A stretch of DNA of 64,000 nt from Nesterenkonia ebinurensis (GCF_008711175.1 NZ_VWNF01000045.1:275102-339101), one strand, 5' to 3'. Positions 43,827-57,809 are shown, counted from the first letter of the stretch. Notes: generated by a model not told the origin, from the letters alone. Numbers and translations: made by a program.

Positions 43827-44078
43827 CTACCAGCTGCCAACGGTCTGGATGATCAGGGCCAGCGCCACGATGATCAGTCCCCAGACGATGCCCAACACAA
43901 TGGTGAGCCGGGTGAGGTTGCGCTCAGCCACACCGGAGGAGCCCAGCGATGAGGTAATGCCGCCGCCGAACATATCCGACATGCCGCCGCCGCGACCCTT
44001 ATGCAGCAGCACTAGCAGGATCAGCAGGAGGCTGAGCACCAGCAGGGCGATCTGGAGCCCGATGGTCAGTGTGGTCAC
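43827..44078 (-). CDS. secG: preprotein translocase subunit SecG
   Basis: An 83-residue SecG with two membrane helices (about 4-24 and 60-80) around a short loop HKGRGGGMSDMFGGG, the family hallmark. The GTG at 44078 has GAAAGG upstream and is preferred to the 44102 start. It sits after tpiA, as in most actinobacteria, within the gap-pgk-tpiA-secG run. Confidence 0.95.
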   Translation of the reverse strand: MTTLTIGLQIALLVLSLLLILLVLLHKGRGGGMSDMFGGGITSSLGSSGVAERNLTRLTIVLGIVWGLIIVALALIIQTVGSW

Positions 44079-44156
44079 GTGCGGCCTTTCAGAAACGTTC
44101 AACTTCGGATTGCGCGGCTACCAGCGTAGCAGGTGGCAGGCAGCTTCTGCGCAGAC

Positions 44157-44969
44157 TCAGGCGGTGATGTGCTTCTCGAACTGGGCGATCTTGGCGAACT
44201 CCTCAGCATCCAGTGATGCACCGCCCACCAGGGCGCCGTCCACATCGGGGCCGGCCAGGATGGCAGCCACGTTCCCGGACTTCACTGAGCCTCCGTAGAG
44301 AATGCGGACTGAGTCTGCGAATTCCTGGGTGTAGAGTTCGGCCAGCTTGGCGCGGATAGCCTCAGCCAGCTCCTGAGCATCCTCCGGGCCGGCTGTCTTA
44401 CCGGTGCCGATGGCCCACACCGGCTCATAGGCGATCACCAGCTGCGCCAGCTGCTCAGCAGTGAACCCTTCCAGGGCGGCAGCCACCTGGGCGAGGGTGT
44501 GCGAGACATGCTCGCCTGCTTCGCGGACTTCAAGCCCCTCCCCCACACACAGCACCGGAGCCAGCTCGTGGCGCAGCGCAGCCTCAATCTTGGAGCGGAC
44601 GACGCCGTCCCCCTCACCGTGGATCTCACGGCGCTCCGAGTGGCCCACCAGCACCTGAGTGCAGTCCAGTTTGGCCAGGAAGGCGCCAGAGACGTCCCCG
44701 GTGTAGGCGCCCGAGTCCTGCGGAGAGAGGTCCTGGGCGCCGTAGTCGAGGCTCAGCTTGTCACCGGTGACCAGGGTCTGCACCCCGCGCAGGTCGGTGA
44801 ATGGCGGAAACACGGAGACCTGGACACGCTGGTAGTCGTGAGTGGCGTCATCCAGCGTCCAGGCCAGCTTCTGGACCAGGGCGATCGCCTGCATATGGTC
44901 CATGTTCATCTTCCAATTTCCCGCAATGAGCGGGCGGCGCACAAAGCTACCGTCTTGCTTCAACGTCAT
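44157..44969 (-). CDS. tpiA: triosephosphate isomerase
   Basis: Glycolytic isomerase of dihydroxyacetone phosphate and glyceraldehyde-3-phosphate. 270 residues. Catalytic Lys in [10 protein letters not shown] (13-22), catalytic His in VLVGHSERR near 107-115, and catalytic Glu in [14 protein letters not shown] near 180-193. Good AAAGGA site upstream. It lies 42 bases after pgk in the same direction. Confidence 0.98.
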   Translation of the reverse strand: MTLKQDGSFVRRPLIAGNWKMNMDHMQAIALVQKLAWTLDDATHDYQRVQVSVFPPFTDLRGVQTLVTGDKLSLDYGAQDLSPQDSGAYTGDVSGAFLAKLDCTQVLVGHSERREIHGEGDGVVRSKIEAALRHELAPVLCVGEGLEVREAGEHVSHTLAQVAAALEGFTAEQLAQLVIAYEPVWAIGTGKTAGPEDAQELAEAIRAKLAELYTQEFADSVRILYGGSVKSGNVAAILAGPDVDGALVGGASLDAEEFAKIAQFEKHITA

Positions 44970-45011
44970 ATCTTTTCCTTTAGATGGAGGTGTGGAGGCT
45001 GGCTCCTCATA

Positions 45012-46256
45012 TCAAGCGCCTAGGGCTTCGATCCCGGGCAGGTTCTTACCCTCCAAGTATTCCAGGGAGGCTCCGCCGCCAGTGGAGATGTGGCCGAAGG
45101 CGGTCTCGTCGAAGCCTAAGGTTCGCACTGCGGCCGCGGAGTCCCCGCCGCCGACCACGGTGAAGCCACTGGTCTCGGTCAGCGCCCGGGCCACCGCCTC
45201 AGTACCCTTGGCGAAGGGCTCCATCTCGAACACGCCCATCGGGCCGTTCCAGAACACGGTCTTCGAGGCCGCGATCTCCGCGGCGAACAGTGCGGCCGAC
45301 TCCGGGCCGATGTCCAGGCCGAGCGCCTGGGCACCGTACGTCCCGGACTCGAGATCATCAACTGGGCGCACCTGGTGCTCAGCGTCCGCGGCGAAGCTGG
45401 CAGCCATCACGATGTCAGTGGGGAAGACCAGCTTAGTGCCGTGCTTCTGGGCCAGTTCCACCAGCCCGGTGACTGAAGGGGCGTCCAACAGATCCGTCTC
45501 CACCAGAGACTTGCCGATCGGATAGCCCATGATCGCCTTAGCCAGGGTGAAAACCATGCCGCCGCCGATAATGAGGGTGTCTGCCTTGGGGATGAGGTTC
45601 TCGATCACTGCGATCTTGTCCGAGACCTTGGAGCCGCCCAGCACCACCGTGTAGGGGCGCTGCGGGGACTCGGTGAGCCGCTGCAGCACCTTCAGTTCAG
45701 CGGCCACCAGGTCGCCCTGGTACGAAGGAAGCTTGGCAGCGACGTCATACACCGAGGCATGCTTGCGGTGTACCGCTCCGAAGGCGTCGTTGACATAGGC
45801 GCCGTTCTCCCCGGTGAGTGCGGCGAGCTCGCCGGCGAATTCTGCCCGGGCGGCGTCGTCCTTGGAGGTTTCGCGGGGATCGAAGCGGATGTTCTCCAGC
45901 ATGAAGATCTCGCCCTCGGCCAGCTCCACCACTGCGGCACGGGCGGCCTCACCGGCCAGCGGCTCCCGGGAGTCGATGCCTTTGACTGGTGCGGAGATGA
46001 GCTGGCTCAGCCGCCAGGCCACCGGCTCCAGCGAGTACTGAGGGTCGAAGGCGCCCTTGGGACGGCCCAGGTGGGCGGCTACGATGACCCGGGCGCCTGC
46101 ACCGGCCAGCTTCTCCAGCACCGGCAGGGAAGCCCGAATCCGGCCGTCATCGGTGACTTTGCCGTCTTTAAGCGGGACGTTGAGGTCGCTGCGGACCAGG
46201 ACAGTCCTCCCAGAGACACCTTCTGACAATAAATCGTCCACAGTCTTAGCACTCAT
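45012..46256 (-). CDS. pgk: phosphoglycerate kinase
   Basis: Substrate-level ATP formation from 1,3-bisphosphoglycerate. 414 residues. Signature VLVRSDLNVPLKDGKV near 20-35, LGRPKG near 63-68, KVSDKIAVIENL near 209-220 and VVGGGDSAAA near 365-374. It is separated from the upstream gap gene by 121 bases that hold a large palindrome. Confidence 0.98.
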   Translation of the reverse strand: MSAKTVDDLLSEGVSGRTVLVRSDLNVPLKDGKVTDDGRIRASLPVLEKLAGAGARVIVAAHLGRPKGAFDPQYSLEPVAWRLSQLISAPVKGIDSREPLAGEAARAAVVELAEGEIFMLENIRFDPRETSKDDAARAEFAGELAALTGENGAYVNDAFGAVHRKHASVYDVAAKLPSYQGDLVAAELKVLQRLTESPQRPYTVVLGGSKVSDKIAVIENLIPKADTLIIGGGMVFTLAKAIMGYPIGKSLVETDLLDAPSVTGLVELAQKHGTKLVFPTDIVMAASFAADAEHQVRPVDDLESGTYGAQALGLDIGPESAALFAAEIAASKTVFWNGPMGVFEMEPFAKGTEAVARALTETSGFTVVGGGDSAAAVRTLGFDETAFGHISTGGGASLEYLEGKNLPGIEALGA

Positions 46257-46276
46257 AGGTTCAGCCTATCTAAAAG

Positions 46277-46348
46277 TTCGGTGGCCCCGTACAACGACGT
46301 TTCGGGGCGAAAAGCCCGCAATACGTCGTCACATGAGACCACCGAACG
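46277..46348. repeat. 72-base interrupted palindrome between gap and pgk
   Basis: Outer arms GTTCGGTGG (46277-46285) and CCACCGAAC (46340-46348), inner arms ACGACGT (46295-46301) and ACGTCGT (46324-46330), and a central GGGC-GAAAA-GCCC hairpin form one symmetric structure with a 9-base mismatched bulge on each side. Read as the gap-pgk transcript (minus strand), the outer arm is followed by TTTT, so it may be a terminator or attenuator that lowers pgk relative to gap. It may also be a dispersed repeat. Confidence 0.7.
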
Positions 46349-46377
46349 GAGAACTGGGAATCAGCGCCGAGACAAAC

Positions 46378-47409
<1,032 letters not shown>

Positions 47410-47571
47410 TCAGGTGCCTGCAGTGCGGGTGATGGGGAAAAGGCCCTGAGAAACGAGTTGGGGATCAGCGGCGCGGAGTGCTCTCCTGCGCTGCCGACCC
47501 CCAACAACATCGTTGTTCTCAGGTGTATCTGCAGAACGTGTTCAGTTTTCTGTGGTTATTCTCTCACATGC

Positions 47572-48195
47572 TCAGGGCGTTACTAACTTGGCTGCGCCGG
47601 CCTGGGCGGCGGCGAAGCGGGCGGCCACATCCTCCCAGTTGACGATGTTCCAGAAGGCCTTCACGTAGTCGGGCTTGACGTTCTGGTAGTCCAGGTAGAA
47701 GGCATGCTCCCACATGTCCAGCATCAGCAGCGGGGTGGTGGCCACCGGCACACCGTTCTGCTGATCGTAGAACTGCTCGATGACCAGGTTCCCGCCGACC
47801 GGCTCGTAAGCGAGGATCGCCCAGCCGGAACCCTGGATAGTCAGGGCGGCCTGGGTGAACTGGTCGCGGAACTTTTCAAACCCTGCGAAGTACTCGTCAA
47901 TGGCAGCGGCCAGCTCACCTTCGGGACGCCCCTGGCCATTGGGGGTCAGGTTCTTCCAGAAGATGGAGTGGTTGGTGTGCCCGCCCAGGTTGAACTGCAG
48001 GTTCTTCAGCAGCAGCGGGGTGGAAGCGTAGTCGCCCTTCTCCCGTGCCTCCGCCAGCTTCTCCAGGGCGGTGTTGGCCCCGCCCACATAGGTGTTGTGG
48101 TGCTTGGAGTGATGCAGCTCCATGATGCGACCAGAGATATACGGCTCCAGAGCGCCGTAATCATAGTCAAGCTCAGGAAGGGTGTACTCAGCCAT
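47572..48195 (-). CDS. sodA: superoxide dismutase (Fe/Mn)
   Basis: Removes superoxide in the cytosol. 207 residues. Metal ligands: His28 region in [13 protein letters not shown], His near 77 in [10 protein letters not shown], and Asp/His in [12 protein letters not shown] near 163-174. Strong AAGGAGGAAA before the ATG. Metal choice (Mn or Fe) cannot be fixed by reading alone; the sequence resembles actinobacterial Mn/Fe enzymes. Confidence 0.97.
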   Translation of the reverse strand: MAEYTLPELDYDYGALEPYISGRIMELHHSKHHNTYVGGANTALEKLAEAREKGDYASTPLLLKNLQFNLGGHTNHSIFWKNLTPNGQGRPEGELAAAIDEYFAGFEKFRDQFTQAALTIQGSGWAILAYEPVGGNLVIEQFYDQQNGVPVATTPLLMLDMWEHAFYLDYQNVKPDYVKAFWNIVNWEDVAARFAAAQAGAAKLVTP

Positions 48196-48550
48196 GCTTT
48201 CCTCCTTATGACGGAATTGTCCGAGGTCAGTGCCTCGCTGACCACAATCCTATGCGCCTGTGCGGCTGTGCATAAGGGGGTGAACCTGTGTGACACCCCC
48301 TGTTCACAAATAGATGAACCCGCCGTCGGGGCTAATGAGGGTCCGCCGGCGGGTGCTGCCGTTTTGAGCATGTGCGGGGGTGTGTGCTGGGCAGGTCTGG
48401 CGGAGTGGAGCACATGGCGGGGGCATGTGTGACCGAGCCAGGCGCAGAACCAGGGCGTATCAGCGTACAGCCCAAGAGAGCGAGCCGGGGATCCGCGGTC
48501 TGGTGGGCGGTGGGAAGCGAGCGAACCAGGCATGACCTGTTGGTGGATCT
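48196..48550. other. intergenic, sodA to whiA, with a hairpin
   Basis: This 355-base gap has no convincing gene. A GGGGGTG-N11-CACCCCC hairpin at 48276-48300 could end the whiA operon or sit in the sodA leader. The sodA promoter should be within the 100 bases nearest 48196. The rest is G-rich with no recognised feature. Confidence 0.4.
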
Positions 48551-49528
48551 CTAATGCAGCATGTCCTCGGTGACGTTGGCGTCGGTGCCGGGAATGCCCT
48601 TCTCCTGGGCGCACTTATCCGCCATTGCCAGCAGCCGGCGGATCCGGCCAGCGATGGCGTCCTTGGTCATCGGCGGGTCGGCCAGCCGGCCGAGCTCGTC
48701 CAAGGAGGCCTGCTTATGCTCCAGGCGCAGCTTTCCGGCGTACTCGAGATGCTCAGGCACCTCATCGGCCAGGATCTCCAATGCCCGCTCCACCCGGGCC
48801 CCGGCGGCCACTGCGGCCTGGGCAGACCTGCGCAGGTTGGCGTCGTCGAAGTTTGCCAGCCGGTTAGCAGAGGCCCGGTGCTCGCGGCGCTGGCGGCGCT
48901 CCTCCCACACTTTCAGCGTCCTATGGGCGCCCATGGCGGTGAGCAGCTTGGCGATGGACTCGGCATCGCGAATGACCACCCGGTCTGCATTGCGCACCTC
49001 CCGGGCCTTGGCCAGGATCTCCAGCCGACGGGCCGCACCCACCAGGGCCAAGGCAGCCTCCGGGCCGGGGCAGGTGACTTCCAGGGAGCAGGAGCGGCCG
49101 GGCTCGGTCAGTGACCCGTGGGCCAGGAACGCGCCGCGCCAGGCTGAGACCGCATCTGCCACTGAGCCGTTGACGATCACCGCGGGCAGTCCGCGCACCG
49201 GGCGGCCACGGCCGTCGATGAGGCCGGTCTGCCGGGCCAGAGCATCGCCTTCGCGCACCACGCGCACCACATAGCGGGAGCCGCGTTTGAGCCCGTTGCC
49301 GGCCACGACGATCACCTCGCAGCGATGGCCGTAGATCTCGGCCAGGGCGGTGCGCAGCCTGCGGGCGGTCTGGGCGTGATCGATCTCAGCCTCGATGACC
49401 ACCCGCTTGGCCACCACGTGCAGTCCGCCGGAGAAACGCAGCATGGTGGAGACCTCGGCCTTGCGTTCGGAGGTGGTGGTGACCTCCACCCGGGAGAGTT
49501 CGTCTTTGACCGATTCGGTCAGCGCCAT
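48551..49528 (-). CDS. whiA: sporulation/cell division regulator WhiA
   Basis: A DNA-binding protein of 325 residues with an N-terminal LAGLIDADG-like domain (about 1-220) and a C-terminal helix-turn-helix (about 230-310; [21 protein letters not shown]). In Streptomyces it drives sporulation with WhiB; in non-sporulating actinobacteria and Firmicutes it affects division and chromosome segregation. It follows rapZ and yvcK in the classic order uvrC-rapZ-yvcK-whiA, 67 bases after yvcK. Confidence 0.96.
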   Translation of the reverse strand: MALTESVKDELSRVEVTTTSERKAEVSTMLRFSGGLHVVAKRVVIEAEIDHAQTARRLRTALAEIYGHRCEVIVVAGNGLKRGSRYVVRVVREGDALARQTGLIDGRGRPVRGLPAVIVNGSVADAVSAWRGAFLAHGSLTEPGRSCSLEVTCPGPEAALALVGAARRLEILAKAREVRNADRVVIRDAESIAKLLTAMGAHRTLKVWEERRQRREHRASANRLANFDDANLRRSAQAAVAAGARVERALEILADEVPEHLEYAGKLRLEHKQASLDELGRLADPPMTKDAIAGRIRRLLAMADKCAQEKGIPGTDANVTEDMLH

Positions 49529-49595
49529 GGGTATCTGGTCCTCGTATGGGTCGTTGTGGTCAGCAGTGCTTGTGAGCGTGGGCCCTTAGAGTATC

Positions 49596-50621
49596 TCAGC
49601 CGTGGAACACCTCGCTGAAGGCAATAGCCAGGCGTAATGGATCATGCACATCAGGCTGGGACTCCCGGCGCACCTTGGCATAGGTGATGGTGGCGCCCAG
49701 GCGTGCAGCGGCAGCCTGGAAATCCTCCCGCTCGGACTCCGCCACTGACCGCGGGTCGGCGATCACCGCATCGATGTGCAGGCCCGGGGCATAGCGGGCC
49801 AGTGCATCCAGGTGGTCGGCAGGGCTCATGCCGAATGTCTCCTCAGTGTCCGGCTTGAGATTCATCGCCACACACCGTTTGGCCTCGGTCTCCTCCACTG
49901 CGCTGCGCAGCCCGGGCAGCAGCAGGTGCGGGAGCACTGAGGTGTACCAGGAGCCGGGGCCCAGAACTACCCAATCGGAGAGTTCGATGGCAGTGACCGC
50001 CTCTACGCTGGGCTCGGCCTCCTCGGGGTGCAGCCGCACATCGGTGAGCGCCCCGCGGTTCCCCGCCCGGGCCAGCTCAGCCTGAGAGGTGACCCGCAGC
50101 GGAGGCTGGCCGTCGTTGGGATGCACCAGCCCGGAGAGGGTCAGCGGTGTCCGCGACATCGGCAGCACCTGGCCGCGGGCTCCCAGCAGCGCCCCGGCCC
50201 AGCGCAGGCCGTCCACCGGATCGCCCAGCAGCTCCCAGAGCGCCACGATGAGCAGGTTTCCCATGGCATGGTCGTCCAGGGTGCCGGTCACGCCCTCCTT
50301 GGAGGTGAACCGGTGCTGCATCACATCAGCCCAGGTGCGCCCCCAGTCGGTGTCGTCGCAAAGGGCGGTCAGCGCCATCCTCAGGTCCCCCGGGGGCAGT
50401 ACGTCCATGTCCTGGCGCAGCCGGCCGGAGGAGCCGCCGTCATCAGCCACCGTGCACACAGCGGTGAGGTGCTCGGCGGCCACGATCCGCAGCGCCTTCA
50501 GGGTTGCGGAGAGCCCGTGACCACCGCCCAGGGCGGTCACCCGGAACGATGAGCGACTCACCGGCGGCGCCACCGGCTGGGTAGAGGTGAAGGTGGGCAG
50601 CGGCCCGGTCATCTGGGTCAT
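49596..50621 (-). CDS. yvcK: YvcK/CofD-like gluconeogenesis factor
   Basis: A 341-residue protein with the nucleotide-sugar-binding motif TALGGGHGLSATLKAL near 29-44 and VADDGGSSGRLR near 58-69. YvcK proteins bind UDP-sugars and influence cell wall synthesis and growth on gluconeogenic carbon sources; no catalysis is established. The start is 14 bases after rapZ. The first ~25 residues are Thr/Pro rich and variable. Confidence 0.95.
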   Translation of the reverse strand: MTQMTGPLPTFTSTQPVAPPVSRSSFRVTALGGGHGLSATLKALRIVAAEHLTAVCTVADDGGSSGRLRQDMDVLPPGDLRMALTALCDDTDWGRTWADVMQHRFTSKEGVTGTLDDHAMGNLLIVALWELLGDPVDGLRWAGALLGARGQVLPMSRTPLTLSGLVHPNDGQPPLRVTSQAELARAGNRGALTDVRLHPEEAEPSVEAVTAIELSDWVVLGPGSWYTSVLPHLLLPGLRSAVEETEAKRCVAMNLKPDTEETFGMSPADHLDALARYAPGLHIDAVIADPRSVAESEREDFQAAAARLGATITYAKVRRESQPDVHDPLRLAIAFSEVFHG

Positions 50622-50635
50622 CTCAGCCTCAGCTG

Positions 50636-51526
50636 CTACTCGCGGCCCAGGTCCCGATGGACTACGTTGACCGTGGCCGAAGGCAGCTGGGCCAGTCGGC
50701 GGGCCAGCTCTTCGCTGATCGCCACCGACCGGTGCTTGCCCCCGGTGCAGCCCACCGCGAGGGTGGCGTAGTGCTTGTTCTCCCGCCGGTAGCCCTCCAG
50801 CACCGGTTTCAGCGCCTCCACGTAGCGATCCACGAACTCGCCGGCACCCTCATTGACCAGCACGTAGTCGCGGACCTTGGCATCCTGCCCGGTCAGCGGG
50901 CGCAGCTCGGGCACCCAGTGCGGGTTGGGGATGAACCGCACATCGGCCACGTAGTTGGCATCGGCGGGCACCCCGTATTTGAACCCGAAGCTCATCACGT
51001 TCAGCCGCAGGGTGATGGGCCCGTCCTCGTTGAACAGCTCGTTGATGGTGCTGGCCAGGCCGTGCACGTTCAGGTCGGTGGTGTCGATGACCATATCGGC
51101 CTGGTCCTTGACCGGTGCCAGCAGCTCCCGCTCGGCGTGGATGCCGTCCAGAATTCTCCCAGCGCCCTGCAGCGGGTGCGGGCGGCGGCCCTGTTCGAAC
51201 CGGCGGACCAGCAGCTCATCGCTGGCTTCCAGGTAGAGCACCCGGTAGGTGATCCCGGCAGCGGCAATCTGGGCCAGCCCCTCCTGCATGGAGGAGTAGA
51301 GGCCGCGGCTGCGGGCATCGAGCACCACGGCTAGCTTCTGCACCGAGCCGGGGTTGCGGGCCACCAGGTCCATCATGGTGGAGATCAGCTCGGGTGGCAG
51401 GCCCTCCACCACGTACCAGCCGGTGTCCTCCAGTGCATGGGCGGCGGTGGTCCGCCCGGCCCCGGACATTCCGGTGACGATCAGCAGTTCGTTCTCAGGG
51501 GGCTTCACCGGTGACAGCTCGCTCAT
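50636..51526 (-). CDS. rapZ: RapZ-family nucleotide-binding protein
   Basis: A 296-residue P-loop protein. The phosphate-binding loop is GMSGAGRTTA near 19-28, where Arg replaces the usual Walker lysine, a change also common in other actinobacterial homologues. The C-terminal half has the conserved NPHWVPELRPLTGQD and VGCTGGKHRSVA segments. In E. coli RapZ controls glucosamine-6-phosphate synthesis through small RNAs; the actinobacterial role is unclear. It lies 9 bases after uvrC and 14 before yvcK. Confidence 0.95.
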   Translation of the reverse strand: MSELSPVKPPENELLIVTGMSGAGRTTAAHALEDTGWYVVEGLPPELISTMMDLVARNPGSVQKLAVVLDARSRGLYSSMQEGLAQIAAAGITYRVLYLEASDELLVRRFEQGRRPHPLQGAGRILDGIHAERELLAPVKDQADMVIDTTDLNVHGLASTINELFNEDGPITLRLNVMSFGFKYGVPADANYVADVRFIPNPHWVPELRPLTGQDAKVRDYVLVNEGAGEFVDRYVEALKPVLEGYRRENKHYATLAVGCTGGKHRSVAISEELARRLAQLPSATVNVVHRDLGRE

Positions 51527-51535
51527 AGTCCAACC

Positions 51536-53419
51536 CTACTGTGCGCCGGGCTCGGCGCACAGATGCTCCAGGATGCGCTGGGCGGTTTCCAACCCGACGC
51601 CGGGGACTTCAGCGATCTGTTCAGCACTGGCCTTGGTGAGGTTCGCCACTGACCCGAAATGGGCGACGACGGCTGCTCGCCGCCTCGGTCCCAGGCCCGG
51701 CACCTCGTCCAGGGCGGAGGCGGTCATCTTCTTGGATCTGGCCGAACGGTGGTAGGCGATGGCGAAGCGGTGGGCCTCATCGCGGATCCGCTGCAGCATA
51801 TAGAGCGCCTCAGAGGTGCGCGGCAGCACCAACGGAAAGTCGTCGTCGGGAAGCCAGACCTCTTCAAGCCGTTTGGCCAAGCCAACCACCGGCATCTCGG
51901 TCAGCCCCAGTTCGTCCAGGGCTTTCCGGGCAGTGTTGACCTGAGGCTGGCCGCCGTCCACCACCACCAGGGAGGGCGGATAGGCGAACTTCCCCGGCTC
52001 GTCCACATCTAACTCAGCCGATTCCTCCAGGTATTTGCGGAACCGGCGGGTGAGCACATCGTGCATGGCGGAGGTATCGTCCCGGGCGGCCTCGCCGCGG
52101 ATGCTGAACCGCCGGTAGTCCCTCTTCTTGGGCAGCCCGTCCTCCAGCACCACCATGGAGGCGACCACATTGGTGCCGCCAGTATGCGAGATGTCAAAGC
52201 ATTCAATCCGCAGCAGCGGCTCGGTGAGCTCCAAGTGTTCCTGGAGCTCACGCAGGGCGGCCGAACGGGTGGTGAGGTCGGAAGAGCGGCGGGCCTTGTG
52301 CAGGGCCAGCGCCGCCTCAGCGTTCTCCTCCACCGTGCCCAGCAGGGCTGCCTTGTCCCCGCGCTTGGGAACCCGCAGGCTGACCTTTGCTCCCCGCCGG
52401 GCGGAGAGCCATTGGGTGAGCTCGGTGAGGTTATCCGGAGACGCGGGCACCAGCACCTCCCTGGGGATGCGCTCAGTGTCCGGCATATCGCCGTAGACCT
52501 GCAGGAGCAGCTGCTCAGCCAGCCCGGCGTCGTCGGTCTCCTCCACCTTCTCGGAGATCCAGCCGCGCTGGCCGCGGATCCGGCCTTGGCGCACATGGAA
52601 GACCTGGGCGGAGACCTCCAGTTCGTCCTGGGCGAAGGCGAAGATGTCAGCCTCGGTCTCCTCGGCCAGCACCACCGCGTTGCGTTCGAAGACCCGGCGC
52701 AGCGCCTCCAGGTCGTCGCGGTGGCGAGCGGCGTCCTCATAGCGCAGCTCGGCCACCGCCTGCTTCATCTGCTCCTCGATGCGCCGCATATGCTTACCCG
52801 GCCGGCCGGCCATGACCTCCACGAACTCCTCGGCCAGCCTGCGGTGGTCCTCCACTGAGATGTTGCCTACGCAGGGGGCGGCACATTTGTCGATGTAGCC
52901 CAGCAGACAGGGCCGCCCGGAGGCCTCAGCGCGCTTGTAGACCCCCGCGGAGCAGGACCGCACCGGGAAGACCCGCAGCATGGTGTCCACAGTCTCCCGG
53001 ATGGCTTTGGCCGGGTGGAAGGGCCCGAAGTACTTGACCCCTGGTTTCTTATCCCCGCGCATCACCTGAACCCGGGGGACCTTTTCGTTCATGGTGACGG
53101 CCAAATACGGATAGGACTTATCGTCCCGGTACATGATGTTGAACCGTGGGGTGTGCTGCTTGATCCAGGTGTACTCCAGCTGGATGGCCTCCAGCTCGGA
53201 TCCCACCACGGTCCATTCCACGCTGGCGGCTGCGTGCACCATGGCGTAGGTCTTGGGGTGCAGCTGGTTGACCGAGGTGAAGTAGGAGTTCAGCCGGGCA
53301 CGCAGGTTCTTGGCCTTGCCTACGTAGACCACGCGGCCGTGCGTGTCGATGAACCGGTAGACCCCGGGGCTGGTGGGGATCTCACCGGGTGCGGGCCGGT
53401 AGTTGGCTGGGTCAGCCAT
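51536..53419 (-). CDS. uvrC: excinuclease ABC subunit C
   Basis: The incision nuclease of nucleotide excision repair. From ATG 53419, preceded by AAGGA and overlapping the plsC end by 8 bases, it has 627 residues; ATG 53452 is the alternative. Domains: GIY-YIG (about 10-95, GVYRFIDTHGRVVYVGKAKNLRARL), a Cys-rich zinc region around 155-180, UVR motif near 200-235, RNase H-like nuclease domain (IECFDISHTGGTNVVASMVV near 395), and tandem HhH motifs at the C-terminus (VPGLGPRRRAAV, VPGVGLETAQRIL). Confidence 0.97.
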   Translation of the reverse strand: MADPANYRPAPGEIPTSPGVYRFIDTHGRVVYVGKAKNLRARLNSYFTSVNQLHPKTYAMVHAAASVEWTVVGSELEAIQLEYTWIKQHTPRFNIMYRDDKSYPYLAVTMNEKVPRVQVMRGDKKPGVKYFGPFHPAKAIRETVDTMLRVFPVRSCSAGVYKRAEASGRPCLLGYIDKCAAPCVGNISVEDHRRLAEEFVEVMAGRPGKHMRRIEEQMKQAVAELRYEDAARHRDDLEALRRVFERNAVVLAEETEADIFAFAQDELEVSAQVFHVRQGRIRGQRGWISEKVEETDDAGLAEQLLLQVYGDMPDTERIPREVLVPASPDNLTELTQWLSARRGAKVSLRVPKRGDKAALLGTVEENAEAALALHKARRSSDLTTRSAALRELQEHLELTEPLLRIECFDISHTGGTNVVASMVVLEDGLPKKRDYRRFSIRGEAARDDTSAMHDVLTRRFRKYLEESAELDVDEPGKFAYPPSLVVVDGGQPQVNTARKALDELGLTEMPVVGLAKRLEEVWLPDDDFPLVLPRTSEALYMLQRIRDEAHRFAIAYHRSARSKKMTASALDEVPGLGPRRRAAVVAHFGSVANLTKASAEQIAEVPGVGLETAQRILEHLCAEPGAQ

Positions 53420-54140
53420 CGGCTTCCTTGGCAGGCCGGGCGTTGTACTCATCCACCCGCTCCTGCCCGGAAAGTGCGGCGATGGCGTCCATAACGGCGT
53501 TGGTGGCCTCTTTGCGGGGCTTCATCGAGTGCTTCTCGCCCAGCTTCTCGAACTGCAGGGGCTGCCCCACATGCATCTGGAACTTGGCCGGGCGCATCAT
53601 GTTCTTATCCGGGTGCTGCAGCTTCTCAGTGCCGCGCAGTCCCACCGGAATCACCGGGGCACCGGTGGCCAGGGCCAGCCAGCCGACCCCGTTCTTTCCG
53701 CGGTAGAGCCGACCGTCGCGACTGCGGGTGCCCTCGGGGTAGATCCCCACGCCATGGCCGGAGCTGATGATGCTGGTCAGCTCGTAGAGTGCCTCCACGG
53801 CTCCGGACTGTTTGTCGCGATCTACCGGCACCGAGCCGAAGGACTCGAAGAAAAAGCGCATGCCCTTTCCACGCAGACCGGACTGGGTGAAGTATTCGGC
53901 CTTGGCGAAGAAGCTGACCGCCCGGGGGAAAATGCCCTGGATCAGCACAGAGTCAAGGAAGCTCAGGTGGTTGGAGGCCACAATGAACCCGCCGGTCTCC
54001 GGCACGTGCTCCAAGCCGATCACAGTGGGCCGGCAGAGCAGCCGCACGGTGCGTCCGCCGATGCGGCGAATCCGCTCCTGAGCCGCGGTGCGGCTTTCAA
54101 CAACAGCAGTGGTGTCTGGAGTCTCCGGTGTGGTGTTCAT
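53412..54140 (-). CDS. plsC: 1-acylglycerol-3-phosphate O-acyltransferase (PlsC-like)
   Basis: A membrane-associated acyltransferase in phospholipid synthesis, 242 residues. The HX4D motif is NHLSFLD at 57-63, the glycerophosphate motif YPEGTRS at 134-140, and the surrounding FGSVPVDRD and PVIPVGLRGT blocks are typical. It lies between uvrA (32 bases upstream) and uvrC (8-base overlap), a position seen in related genomes. Confidence 0.93.
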   Translation of the reverse strand: MNTTPETPDTTAVVESRTAAQERIRRIGGRTVRLLCRPTVIGLEHVPETGGFIVASNHLSFLDSVLIQGIFPRAVSFFAKAEYFTQSGLRGKGMRFFFESFGSVPVDRDKQSGAVEALYELTSIISSGHGVGIYPEGTRSRDGRLYRGKNGVGWLALATGAPVIPVGLRGTEKLQHPDKNMMRPAKFQMHVGQPLQFEKLGEKHSMKPRKEATNAVMDAIAALSGQERVDEYNARPAKEADG

Positions 54141-54172
54141 CGCAGAATGAGCTTAGCAACTGCTGGGCGGAA

Positions 54173-57064
<2,892 letters not shown>

Positions 57065-57085
57065 AATCCTACGGCCGAACGTCAG

Positions 57086-57101
57086 TCGAATATGTGTTCG
57101 A
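57086..57101. promoter_or_regulatory. LexA (SOS) box upstream of uvrA
   Basis: TCGAAT-ATGT-GTTCGA fits the actinobacterial/Gram-positive LexA operator (CGAAC-N4-GTTCG) with one mismatch in the left half-site. It overlaps the expected -35 region of uvrA (the -10 is at 57071-57066), an ideal place for repression. It is 40 bases from the MBL gene start on the other side. Confidence 0.75.
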
Positions 57102-57140
57102 CACGCGCCGGATCAGGTTGCTGCACATACACTGGAGCAC

Positions 57141-57809
57141 ATGTCTGCGGAAAGTTCCCTGATCCACGACCTGCCCGCCGTGACCCTCCGGCGCATCGCC
57201 GTCAGCGAGATGAGCAATAACGTGTATCTGCTCACCGCCAAGAAATCAGGAGTCCAGGTGCTCATTGACGCCGCTGATGAGGCGGAGTCGATCCGGGAGA
57301 TGATCGCCGAAGCGGCCTCAGACACCCCTTGCTCCGCCGGCCTGCAGGCGGTGCTGACCACCCACCAGCACTGGGATCACATCCGGGCACTGCCCCAGCT
57401 TGCCCAGACTGCCGGGGTCCAGTTGGCGGCAGGGAACGAGGACGCCGCGGCCATCGAGACTGAGAAGAACGTCACTGTTCACCGACGGCTCTCCCACGGG
57501 GATACGGTGAACTACAACGGGATCAGCCTGGAGGTGATCCAGCTGCGCGGGCACACCCCGGGTTCGGTGGCTTTTGTGTACCGAGTGGAGGACGACCCCA
57601 CTCATATCTTCACCGGGGATTCGCTGTTCCCCGGCGGAGTGGGGAAAACCTGGAGCGATGAGGACTTCCGGCAGCTGATTGATGATGTGCAGGCCCGCCT
57701 GTTCGACCAGTTCCCCGATGACACGGTGATCCATCCGGGGCACGGGGATCCGACCACCCTGGGGGCGGAGCGGCCCAAGCTGCCCGAGTGGCGCGAGCGC
57801 GGCTGGTGA
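57141..57809 (+). CDS. metallo-beta-lactamase fold hydrolase (glyoxalase II-like)
   Basis: A 222-residue binuclear zinc hydrolase: TTHQHWDH near 74-81 (HxHxDH metal site), [12 protein letters not shown] near 136-147, [13 protein letters not shown] near 157-169 with the bridging Asp, and [10 protein letters not shown] near 199-208. Likely a thioester or glyoxalase-II-like hydrolase. ATG with GGAG upstream. A longer frame from 56904 lies inside uvrA and is rejected. The helicase gene begins in its stop codon (GTGA). Confidence 0.92.
   Translation: MSAESSLIHDLPAVTLRRIAVSEMSNNVYLLTAKKSGVQVLIDAADEAESIREMIAEAASDTPCSAGLQAVLTTHQHWDHIRALPQLAQTAGVQLAAGNEDAAAIETEKNVTVHRRLSHGDTVNYNGISLEVIQLRGHTPGSVAFVYRVEDDPTHIFTGDSLFPGGVGKTWSDEDFRQLIDDVQARLFDQFPDDTVIHPGHGDPTTLGAERPKLPEWRERGW

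Noticed and set aside
50636..51526. RapZ as inactive because the Walker A lysine is arginine
   Set aside because: The Arg form is common in actinobacterial RapZ homologues, so it is not evidence of decay.
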